Shown piece by piece: positions 1-5,598 of a stretch of DNA of 6,181 nt. This DNA is from Bacteroidota bacterium. GTDB lineage: Bacteria > Bacteroidota > Bacteroidia > Chitinophagales > Chitinophagaceae. The position numbers and the translations under genes are program-made. The notes under the pieces were generated by a model that was not told the origin of the DNA, did no database searches, and worked only from the letters and a program-made list of their open reading frames with translations. The stretch lies in contig CANETM010000102.1 in NCBI GenBank assembly GCA_947441205.1, positions 1 through 6,181 of the forward strand. The letters run 5' to 3'. Position 1 is the stretch's first letter; the number at the start of each line of letters is the position of its first letter.

Positions 1-2
1 AA

Positions 3-84
3 GCGGATGTGGCGAAATTGGCAGACGCACTAGACTTAGGATCTAGCGCCGCGAGGCGTGTGGGTTCGACCCCCTCCATCCGCA
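3..84 (+). tRNA. tRNA-Leu, anticodon UAG
   Basis: The cloverleaf can be folded by hand. A 7-bp acceptor stem pairs GCGGATG (3-9) with CATCCGC (77-83). The D stem pairs 12-14 with 26-28. The anticodon stem CTAGA/TCTAG (30-34/42-46) encloses loop CTTAGGA, which places anticodon TAG at 37-39; this reads leucine CUN codons, chiefly CUA and CUG. A class II long variable arm (CGCC-GCGA-GGCG, 47-58) is typical of leucine tRNAs. The T loop is TTCGACC (65-71). The T stem GTGGG/CCCTC has one T-T mismatch (61/75). The discriminator base is A84 and is followed by CAG, so CCA is not encoded and must be added enzymatically. Confidence 0.97.
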
Positions 85-97
85 CAGAATTATCTTC

Positions 98-124
98 AAA
101 AGGCCCTAATTTGGGCCTTTTTTT
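98..124 (+). terminator. Rho-independent terminator of tRNA-Leu
   Basis: AAAAGGCCC (98-106) pairs with GGGCCTTTT (113-121) around a 6-nt loop, and the T run continues to 124. It lies 13 bases past the tRNA and ends that transcript. Its T tract sits just upstream of the tig promoter, so the two units are packed tightly. Confidence 0.9.
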
Positions 125-137
125 AATCGTAAAACCT

Positions 138-145
138 TACCTTTG
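138..145 (+). promoter_or_regulatory. Bacteroidota -7 promoter element for tig
   Basis: TACCTTTG matches the Bacteroidota housekeeping -7 consensus TAnnTTTG exactly and lies 41 bases before the tig ATG. A TTTG at 110-113 could serve as the -33 element, but its spacer of 24 bases is longer than usual and it lies inside the terminator loop, so the -33 assignment is uncertain. Transcription would start around 150-153. Confidence 0.7.
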
Positions 146-186
146 CCCCCCTTAAACACTACAATAAAGTAGAAAATAGCAATATT

Positions 187-1548
187 ATGGCAACAGTAAA
201 AAGAACCAACATTTCACCCTTAAATGACAAATTAACGGTGACCATTGCAAAAGAAGATTATATCAAAGGCTTTGAAACGAGCTTAAAAAAGTATTCTAAA
301 ACAGCAAATATTCCTGGATTCAGAAAAGGAATGGTACCAGCTGGTTTAATTAAAAAAATGCATGGACAATCCGTTTTTCAGGACGAGGTTATCAAAACTG
401 TGGAAAGTGAGATGAACCAATATATCGCAAAAGAAAAAATTGAAATCTTTGCGCAACCATTACCTGTAACTACAGAATTTCCTGCGATGGATGTTAACAA
501 TCCTAGCAGTTATGATTTTGCATTTGAAGTAGGATTGAAACCTGCTTTCACAATTGATGCTAAAGGCATCAAAGCAACACGTTACAAAATTGAAGTAACT
601 GATGAAATGATTAATGCGGAAGTTGAAAGATTACAAATTCGCAATGGCAATATGACCGAACCAGAACTTGCAGAAACCGAAGAAAATGTGTTGAATGTAA
701 CTTTCACTGAATCTGATAAAGATGGCAATGAAATAGAAGGTGGATTATCAAAAGATAATTCATTATTAATAAAATATTTTGCTCCAAAAGCAAGAAAAGA
801 ATTCATTGGCAAAAAAACAGGCGACGCTGTTACCATTCAATTGAGTAAAGCGTTTGAGGAAAAAGAATTAGATATTATTTTAGCTGATTTAGGTTTAATA
901 AAAGAGCAAGCAGATAAGCATTTTAAAGTTGCTATTACTAAAGTGGGAATTGTAGAAAAAGCGCCATTAGACGAAACTTTATTCACCGTAACCTACCCTA
1001 ACCAAACCATTACCAACGAAGCTGAATTCAGAGACGCAGTAAGAAAAGATATTGAAGGTTATTACGATGGTCAATCACGCAACCAAGTGCATGATCAAAT
1101 TTATCATGCATTGATAGAAAATACTAAAATGGAATTCCCAACCGAATTCTTAAAACGTTGGTTACAGTCTGGTGGAGAAAAGCAAAGAACTGCTGAGGAA
1201 GCGGAAAAAGAGTACCCAGTATTCCAAGACCAATTAAAATGGACATTAATTAGCACACAGTTAATCGCTGATCATAAAATTGAAGTGGTTGCCGAAGATT
1301 TAAAAGACTTCGCGAAACAACAATTAATGAGTTATATGGGCGGACAACTAGGGGCTTTAGGTGACAATGACCAATGGTTAGAAGATTATGCCGCTAGAAT
1401 GATGCAAGACAGAAAATTTGTAGAAGATAGCTACCACCGTATTAGTACTGACAAATTGTTCAAAGCAATAGAAGCCGATATCACTGCAAAAGAAGAAAAA
1501 ATTGCAGCAGAAAAGTTTGCAGAAAAACTACATAATCACCACCACTAA
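187..1548 (+). CDS. tig: Trigger factor (ribosome-associated chaperone)
   Basis: This 453-residue protein has the length and layout of trigger factor, the chaperone that docks at the ribosomal exit tunnel and shields nascent chains. The ribosome-binding signature GFRKGMVP is at residues 44-51, matching the family G-F-R-K-G-x-x-P loop. The middle region (about 160-255) corresponds to the FKBP-like domain and keeps an EGG stretch, but I cannot find the usual IPGFEDGL-like active-site segment, so prolyl isomerase activity is doubtful. The rest (about 260-440) is the helical substrate-cradling C domain. The tail ends LHNHHH, a natural histidine cluster. The start at 187 gives the expected N-terminus; no Shine-Dalgarno is visible, which is normal for Bacteroidota. 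Translation ends in tandem stops TAA TAG. The gene has its own promoter and terminator, so it is probably transcribed separately from the clp genes downstream. Confidence 0.96.
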   Translation: MATVKRTNISPLNDKLTVTIAKEDYIKGFETSLKKYSKTANIPGFRKGMVPAGLIKKMHGQSVFQDEVIKTVESEMNQYIAKEKIEIFAQPLPVTTEFPAMDVNNPSSYDFAFEVGLKPAFTIDAKGIKATRYKIEVTDEMINAEVERLQIRNGNMTEPELAETEENVLNVTFTESDKDGNEIEGGLSKDNSLLIKYFAPKARKEFIGKKTGDAVTIQLSKAFEEKELDIILADLGLIKEQADKHFKVAITKVGIVEKAPLDETLFTVTYPNQTITNEAEFRDAVRKDIEGYYDGQSRNQVHDQIYHALIENTKMEFPTEFLKRWLQSGGEKQRTAEEAEKEYPVFQDQLKWTLISTQLIADHKIEVVAEDLKDFAKQQLMSYMGGQLGALGDNDQWLEDYAARMMQDRKFVEDSYHRISTDKLFKAIEADITAKEEKIAAEKFAEKLHNHHH

Positions 1549-1558
1549 TAGCAAGAAT

Positions 1559-1572
1559 TGTCCTTAAAGACA
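1559..1572. promoter_or_regulatory. Candidate activator-binding palindrome (possible sigma-54 enhancer)
   Basis: TGTCCTTAAAGACA is a 14-bp palindrome with a single mismatched pair (C1563/A1568). Its centre lies about 100 bases upstream of the start predicted from the sigma-54 promoter at 1640-1656, a typical distance for an enhancer-binding protein site. It also lies in the tig 3' untranslated region, upstream of that gene's terminator. Only position and symmetry support it; one half-site pair of this length can occur by chance. Confidence 0.25.
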
Positions 1573-1588
1573 CATTTATTTGATATTC

Positions 1589-1621
1589 AAGACCCTCTTA
1601 CACCAAGGAGGGTCTTTTTTT
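1589..1621 (+). terminator. Rho-independent terminator of tig
   Basis: AAGACCCTC (1589-1597) pairs perfectly with GAGGGTCTT (1608-1616) around a 10-nt loop, and a run of seven T residues (1615-1621) follows. This strong terminator isolates tig from the clpP1 promoter region that begins about 20 bases further on. Confidence 0.92.
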
Positions 1622-1639
1622 ATGCATTTTAGACCAAGT

Positions 1640-1656
1640 TTGGCACCGTTTTTGCA
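1640..1656 (+). promoter_or_regulatory. Sigma-54 (RpoN) -24/-12 promoter for the clp operon
   Basis: TTGGCACCGTTTTTGCA fits the sigma-54 consensus YTGGCACG-N4-TTGCW at all but one position (C for G at 1647). The invariant GG (1642-1643) and GC (1654-1655) are separated by exactly 10 bases. The predicted start is near the G triplet at 1666-1668, about 40 bases before the clpP1 ATG. The site lies in a true intergenic stretch, between the tig terminator and clpP1, in the right orientation. This class of promoter needs an ATP-driven enhancer-binding activator; no such gene is in the window. Confidence 0.75.
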
Positions 1657-1677
1657 TTAGCTTAAGGGAATAGGTTT

Positions 1678-1685
1678 TACCTTTA
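1678..1685 (+). promoter_or_regulatory. Possible housekeeping -7 element for clpP1
   Basis: TACCTTTA differs from TAnnTTTG only at the last base and lies 21 bases before the clpP1 start. It closely resembles the tig element at 138-145. A TTTG at 1651-1654 could be the -33 box, with a 23-base spacer, and would overlap the -12 part of the sigma-54 site. If both promoters work, their polymerases would compete for the same DNA. Confidence 0.45.
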
Positions 1686-1706
1686 CTTTATTAGAAAAAC
1701 ACATAT

Positions 1707-2393
1707 ATGAACTTAGGAAAAGAATTTGAAAAATACGCTGTAAAACACCGAGGTATAAGCAGCAATACCTTACACCAATATCAAAACAGTGTAACCAATC
1801 TTACGCCCTATATCATTGAAGAAAGACCCATGAACGTGGCAAGTATGGACGTTTTTAGTCGTTTGATGATGGATAGAATTATTTTTTTAGGCGAAGGTAT
1901 CAATGACTATGTTGCCAATATTGTAACGGCGCAGTTATTATTTTTAGAAAGTACCGATCGTACTAAAGACATTCAAATGTATATTAATAGTCCAGGCGGA
2001 AGTGTTTATGCAGGCTTAGGTATTTATGATACCATGCAATTTATAGGACCTGATGTAGCGACTATTTGTACCGGTATGGCTGCTAGTATGGGCGCTATAT
2101 TATTGTGTGCCGGTGTCGAAGGGAAAAGAACTGCATTAAAGCATAGTCGTATTATGTTACACCAACCAAGTGGTGGTGTTGGTGGACAAGCTTCAGATAT
2201 TGAAATCACAGCAAGAGAAATTAAAAAATTAAAGCACGAGTTATACGAAGTCATAGCTATACATACCCACAAGGACGTGGATGTTGTTGCGAAGGATTGT
2301 GATAGAGATTTTTGGATGACTGCTGCGGAAGGAAAAGAATATGGTTTGGTTGATGAAGTATTATTAACGAACCCTAGAAAACAAAAAAAGTAA
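1707..2393 (+). CDS. clpP: ATP-dependent Clp protease proteolytic subunit ClpP (first paralogue, canonical)
   Basis: This cytoplasmic serine peptidase would form the tetradecameric chamber into which ClpX feeds unfolded proteins. The triad is visible as Ser127 in GMAASMGA, His152 in MLHQPSGG and Asp201 in DRDFWM; the spacings of 25 and 49 residues equal those of E. coli ClpP (97/122/171). The oxyanion-region motif NSPGGSV is at 94-100. At 228 residues it is longer than E. coli ClpP because of an N-terminal extension of about 30 residues, which I take to be a propeptide region. It is followed by the conserved IIEERP...MDVFSRLMMDRIIFLG region, which forms the N-terminal axial loop and first strand in this family. 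It opens the clp operon behind a sigma-54 promoter, and 70 bases separate it from the second clpP. No Shine-Dalgarno is seen; the start is supported by the family N-terminus. Confidence 0.96.
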   Translation: MNLGKEFEKYAVKHRGISSNTLHQYQNSVTNLTPYIIEERPMNVASMDVFSRLMMDRIIFLGEGINDYVANIVTAQLLFLESTDRTKDIQMYINSPGGSVYAGLGIYDTMQFIGPDVATICTGMAASMGAILLCAGVEGKRTALKHSRIMLHQPSGGVGGQASDIEITAREIKKLKHELYEVIAIHTHKDVDVVAKDCDRDFWMTAAEGKEYGLVDEVLLTNPRKQKK

Positions 2394-2463
2394 TCGACAC
2401 TATTAATTATAAAAATGATTAATAAGCTAGAACAATAATTAACTAATTTTTCAAATTGAATAT

Positions 2464-3087
2464 ATGATACTGAATAAAAGTTTCTTAATGGAAGACGAGG
2501 ATGAACCAAAAGCAGATAAAAAAGAAGATAATGGTCCTGGGTTCTTGAATAAAAAAATGGAGCAAATTTTTTTTGAAAAAAGATCTATTTATTTATGGGG
2601 TCAAGTGGACGATAAATCTGCTAAGGATATCGTGACTAAATTATTGTTATTGGATGCCGATAAACCTGGTGCTGAAATTAATTTTTATATTAACAGTCCA
2701 GGTGGAGTGGTTACTAGTGGTATGGTTATGTTTGATACCATGAATTTAATTAAAAGTCCAGTGCATACTATTTGTATGGGATTGGCTGCAAGCATGGGCT
2801 CTATTTTATTAAGTATGGGCGAAAAAGGGAAACGTACCATTTTCCCACATGGCGAAGTAATGATTCACCAACCAAGCTTAGGGGGATATTATCAAGCAAC
2901 AAGTGCTGACATTGAAATTCAAGCTGAACAAATCAGAAAAACAAAGGAACTGGGTGCAAAAATATTGGCTAAGAACTGCGGAAAATCAATTGAACAAATT
3001 ATGGCCGATTTCGATAGAGATTATTGGATGAACGCCGAGGAAGCAGTTGCTTATGGCATTGTTGACAAAATTGCTAAAAGCTTATAA
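2464..3087 (+). CDS. ClpP-family serine protease (second, divergent paralogue)
   Basis: This 207-residue ClpP paralogue carries a complete triad: Ser110 in GLAASMGS, His135 in MIHQPSLGG and Asp186 in DRDYWM. NSPGGVV is at 77-83. The His-to-Asp distance is 51 rather than 49 because of a two-residue insertion after the HQPS motif (GGYYQATSAD). It lacks the EERP...DVFSRL axial-loop region of the first copy. Instead, a charged low-complexity N-terminus (acidic and lysine-rich, about residues 9-24) runs into KKMEQIFFEKRSIYLWG. It is therefore probably active but with a different pore rim, and could form a mixed two-ring complex with the first ClpP; that is inference. An alternative start at Met9 (2488) gives MEDEDEP and is equally plausible, since neither start has a Shine-Dalgarno. 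No promoter is apparent in the 70-base gap upstream, and clpX follows after 11 bases, so it is probably co-transcribed. Confidence 0.93.
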   Translation: MILNKSFLMEDEDEPKADKKEDNGPGFLNKKMEQIFFEKRSIYLWGQVDDKSAKDIVTKLLLLDADKPGAEINFYINSPGGVVTSGMVMFDTMNLIKSPVHTICMGLAASMGSILLSMGEKGKRTIFPHGEVMIHQPSLGGYYQATSADIEIQAEQIRKTKELGAKILAKNCGKSIEQIMADFDRDYWMNAEEAVAYGIVDKIAKSL

Positions 3088-3098
3088 AATTCCCAACT

Positions 3099-4343
3099 AT
3101 GAAAATGAGCAAAGCTATCACATCCATTCAATGTTCTTTTTGCGGTCGTAAAAGAGAAGAAGTAAAAATATTGATCGCTGGACAGGATGGGCATATTTGT
3201 GAAAACTGCATTGAGCATGCTCATGAAGTCATTGAAAAAGAATTTCATCAGAAAAAAGTAGCAGGTAAATCAGGCACTTTAAAGGTTCAAAAACCAATTG
3301 CCATAAAAGCATTCTTGGACCAATATATAATTGGACAGGATGAAGCTAAAAAAATTCTATGTGTTGCTGTTTATAATCACTTTAAACGAATAAACCTACC
3401 CATTAATACTAATAATGAAGTAGAGATTGAGAAAAGTAACTTAATCATGATTGGTGAAACCGGCACAGGCAAAACCTTACTAGCTAAAACGATTGCTAAA
3501 TTATTAAATGTTCCTTTCGCTATTGTTGACGCAACTGTTTTCACTGAAGCAGGATATGTAGGAGAAGACGTTGAAAGCATGCTGACACGTTTATTGCAAA
3601 ACTGCGATTACGATGTTGAAGCAGCACAAAGAGGTATTGTATATATTGATGAGATCGATAAAATAGCGCGCAAAAGCGACAACGCTTCTATAACAAGAGA
3701 CGTGAGTGGCGAAGGAGTACAACAGGGGTTATTAAAAATGTTGGAAGGAACAGAAGTATTAGTTCCACCTCAAGGAGGACGAAAGCATCCTGATCAAAAA
3801 ATGATTAAGGTGGATACGAAAAATATATTATTTATTTGCGGAGGAGCCTTTGATGGTATCGATAAAATAATTGCACGTCGTATAAATACAAATGCAATTG
3901 GATTTAGTGTAAATAAAGATGAGCAAGAATTACAACGAAAAAACTTACTTCGTTTTGTTAATGCGCAGGATATTAAAACATTTGGATTGATTCCCGAAAT
4001 GTTAGGTCGATTGCCTATTGTAACGCATTTAGAACCGCTTGATGCCGAAACCTTAAGAAGAATTTTGACAGAGCCTAAAAATGCTTTAATTAAGCAGTAT
4101 ACTCAACTATTTGCAATTGAAAATATCAAATTGACAATTGATACGGAAGTATTTGAATTTATTACTTCAAAAGCAATGGAGTATAAATTAGGTGCTAGAG
4201 GATTAAGAAGTATTTGCGAGAGCTTATTTACCCAGGCCATGTTTGATTTACCTGGCACAGATACAAAAGAATTTCATGTAACCTTAGATTACGCAAAACA
4301 AATGTTTGATAAAAGTAAATTAAACAACTTGAAGGCGGCATAA
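3099..4343 (+). CDS. clpX: ATP-dependent Clp protease ATP-binding subunit ClpX (AAA+ unfoldase)
   Basis: ClpX is a hexameric AAA+ motor that recognises degradation tags, unfolds substrates and threads them into ClpP. All expected parts are visible in 414 residues. The N-terminal zinc-binding domain has four cysteines (12, 15, 34, 37). Walker A GETGTGKT is at 119-126 and the pore-1 loop GYVG at 152-155. Walker B IVYIDE is at 180-185, and the RKH pore loop at 228-230. The ClpP-docking tripeptide IGF is at 267-269. The arginine finger lies in LGRLP (Arg304), and sensor-2 in GARGLR (Arg367). Length and order are normal for the family. It sits 11 bases behind the second clpP, in the usual clpP-clpX order. 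The start at 3099 is chosen for spacing; Met3 (3105) is an alternative. The intact IGF loop indicates that it still engages at least one of the ClpP proteins. Confidence 0.97.
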   Translation: MKMSKAITSIQCSFCGRKREEVKILIAGQDGHICENCIEHAHEVIEKEFHQKKVAGKSGTLKVQKPIAIKAFLDQYIIGQDEAKKILCVAVYNHFKRINLPINTNNEVEIEKSNLIMIGETGTGKTLLAKTIAKLLNVPFAIVDATVFTEAGYVGEDVESMLTRLLQNCDYDVEAAQRGIVYIDEIDKIARKSDNASITRDVSGEGVQQGLLKMLEGTEVLVPPQGGRKHPDQKMIKVDTKNILFICGGAFDGIDKIIARRINTNAIGFSVNKDEQELQRKNLLRFVNAQDIKTFGLIPEMLGRLPIVTHLEPLDAETLRRILTEPKNALIKQYTQLFAIENIKLTIDTEVFEFITSKAMEYKLGARGLRSICESLFTQAMFDLPGTDTKEFHVTLDYAKQMFDKSKLNNLKAA

Positions 4344-4376
4344 TTAATAATTTAAATAACCCTTAATAACATAACA

Positions 4377-4529
4377 ATGCAAGAATTAATTGATCGTTTA
4401 GTAAAAGAAACAGGAGTTACCCCAGAGCAAGCAAAGCAATCTATTGAAACAATTGCTGCTTTTGTAAAAGAAAAATTCCCAATGTTAGGTGGCGCAGTAA
4501 ATCAAATTTTCAAAGCAGGGGGTAAATAA
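4377..4529 (+). CDS. Small protein of unknown function (50 residues) at the end of the clp operon
   Basis: The reading frame begins 33 bases after clpX and codes for 50 residues, from MQELIDRLVKETGV to QIFKAGGK. I cannot assign a family with confidence. It looks like a soluble two-helix protein: an amphipathic helix (about 2-12), a G-V-T-P-E-Q-A turn that caps a second helix (about 15-33), then a glycine-containing tail (MLGGAVNQIFKAGGK). The turn recalls small helical domains such as DUF2267 or DUF2780, but this is only an impression. Codon use matches the neighbours, and the periodic heptad-like pattern of hydrophobic residues argues for a real gene. It lies before the first terminator, so it is probably co-transcribed with clpX. 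A role as a Clp cofactor is possible but rests only on position. There is no signal peptide or cysteine. Confidence 0.72.
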   Translation: MQELIDRLVKETGVTPEQAKQSIETIAAFVKEKFPMLGGAVNQIFKAGGK

Positions 4530-4545
4530 ATTACGCGCTGAAAAT

Positions 4546-4573
4546 AAAAAAAGCCTCACCAAGGTGAGGCTTT
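4546..4573. terminator. Bidirectional terminator between convergent operons
   Basis: AAAGCCTCAC (4550-4559) pairs perfectly with GTGAGGCTTT (4564-4573) around tetraloop CAAG. Read on the - strand it is followed by seven T residues, then A and four more T, so it is a strong terminator for the - strand genes. On the + strand only three T residues follow, so it is weaker for the clp operon. It sits 16 bases past the stop of the small gene. The rest of the gap up to 4708 is AT-rich and holds no gene I can support; it would be 3' untranslated sequence of the - strand gene. Confidence 0.88.
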
Positions 4574-4708
4574 CAAGCAAGCAATCATAAACTAGGAATA
4601 ATTCCTACCTCAAACTAATAATTTTTTTTGAAAAAACAACTTTTCTTTAGCAAATTATTTACGGGAATTATTGCTTGTTTTTATTTCAGGGGCAATTAGT
4701 ATCTAAAA

Positions 4709-5563
4709 TCAATCTGATAGCTGAATTTTACTTTTCAGTGTCTTTGCTTCCATTTCGGTCAAATCAAAAGAAACAACCAACTCAGACCAACTAATTTGGC
4801 CATTATTCCCTTTTTTCATCCTTAAAATTGTCCAAATTTGACTATCGGTAAAAAGGTTTAATTTTTTCCAATCATTGAAATTCAATGCATTAGCATTGAC
4901 TAATTCATTTTGCTTGTTTTGAACATATAAGTACTCTTTAAGCATTTGATACGTAGTATCGCTCATGCCATATACCTTATTTAGTTGATGAATATTTGTA
5001 TAAACACCTAAGTACTTTTTATAAGCAATTATTCTTTTGATTAAACTCAGGGGCAAAGCTGTATGGTTTGTCCATTCTTGTTCATTGATTGAATTTAAGT
5101 TCATCTTTCCTTTGTCAGTTTTGTCATCATATAATTGATTAGACTTGTACTTATCTCTATAATTTCGATTCTTATAATAGGTATTAAAATATTTATTACG
5201 ACCAAGTTCATTCATTACGATATATGGCCTTAGAGTTTGATATATTTCAGCTGTCAGTCCATATAATCTTGCGAAGTCATCTTTATTTTTAAACCTCCCC
5301 CCTTTCTCCCTATAATGCATTAATGACCTAACTTGTTTTTCGGGAATACCCAATAAAATAGCGCCTTGGCTGTCAATTATATTTGGGTCGAAAGTAAATA
5401 ATACTGGTTTTTTTATACCTTGTCTTAATTCACTTTGTTGATGTTTACTGGGAAATAATTGGCTGACTAAAACGGATCCTAATAAAATAAAACCTAGTAC
5501 TATAATCCCTTTCAATTCTTTTGTTGAAAAATAAAAATATTTTTTCCAATATGGGTCAATCAT
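4709..5563 (-). CDS. Membrane-anchored helix-hairpin-helix (ComEA-like) protein
   Basis: This 284-residue protein begins with a short, charged and aromatic N-terminus, followed by one hydrophobic segment at about 17-37 that reads as a membrane anchor or uncleaved signal. Three related helical repeats follow, at about 58-115, 154-214 and 223-282. The first two show the helix-hairpin-helix pattern known from ComEA: a D/N-x-N start, a small G- or L-P hairpin, I-x-x-Y-(R/K), then a G-x-(F/Y)-x-x-x-x-x-(F/L) and Y-G turn (LGIPEKQ, HYREKGGRF, RLYGL; ALPLSLI, AYKKYLGVY, KVYGM). The third is more eroded (NLFTDSQ, MKKGNNGQI). A Lys/Tyr/Asn-rich linker (120-153) separates the first two. HhH repeats usually bind DNA or mediate protein contacts. 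Localisation outside the inner membrane is inferred from the anchor, and a competence role is unproven. The hydrolase gene ends 113 bases upstream. Confidence 0.85.
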   Translation of the reverse strand: MIDPYWKKYFYFSTKELKGIIVLGFILLGSVLVSQLFPSKHQQSELRQGIKKPVLFTFDPNIIDSQGAILLGIPEKQVRSLMHYREKGGRFKNKDDFARLYGLTAEIYQTLRPYIVMNELGRNKYFNTYYKNRNYRDKYKSNQLYDDKTDKGKMNLNSINEQEWTNHTALPLSLIKRIIAYKKYLGVYTNIHQLNKVYGMSDTTYQMLKEYLYVQNKQNELVNANALNFNDWKKLNLFTDSQIWTILRMKKGNNGQISWSELVVSFDLTEMEAKTLKSKIQLSD

Positions 5564-5598
5564 TTTTAATCAAATTAACTCCAAATTGTAAGGTTGTT

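Noticed and set aside
1..2. tRNA-Leu as an integration (att) site for a mobile element
   Set aside because: The tRNA is followed by its terminator and housekeeping genes; no integrase or repeated tRNA 3' end is seen in the window.
582..836. An 84-codon - strand frame inside tig
   Set aside because: It is fully antisense to trigger factor, has a shadow-type composition and has no promoter or neighbour to support it.
2024..2509. A 161-codon open frame on the - strand across clpP1 and the gap after it
   Set aside because: It lies antisense to a well-conserved ClpP, and its translation is a low-quality Ser/Phe/Ile-rich sequence with no family character; it is a shadow of the real gene.
1707..3087. 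The two clpP genes as a broken or frameshifted single gene, or as a recent duplication
   Set aside because: Each has its own complete triad, start and stop, and they differ widely at the protein level outside the motifs, so they are separate, long-diverged genes.
4252..4275. A second TGGCAC that might start a sigma-54 site
   Set aside because: It lies inside clpX and lacks the GC at the required 10-base spacing.
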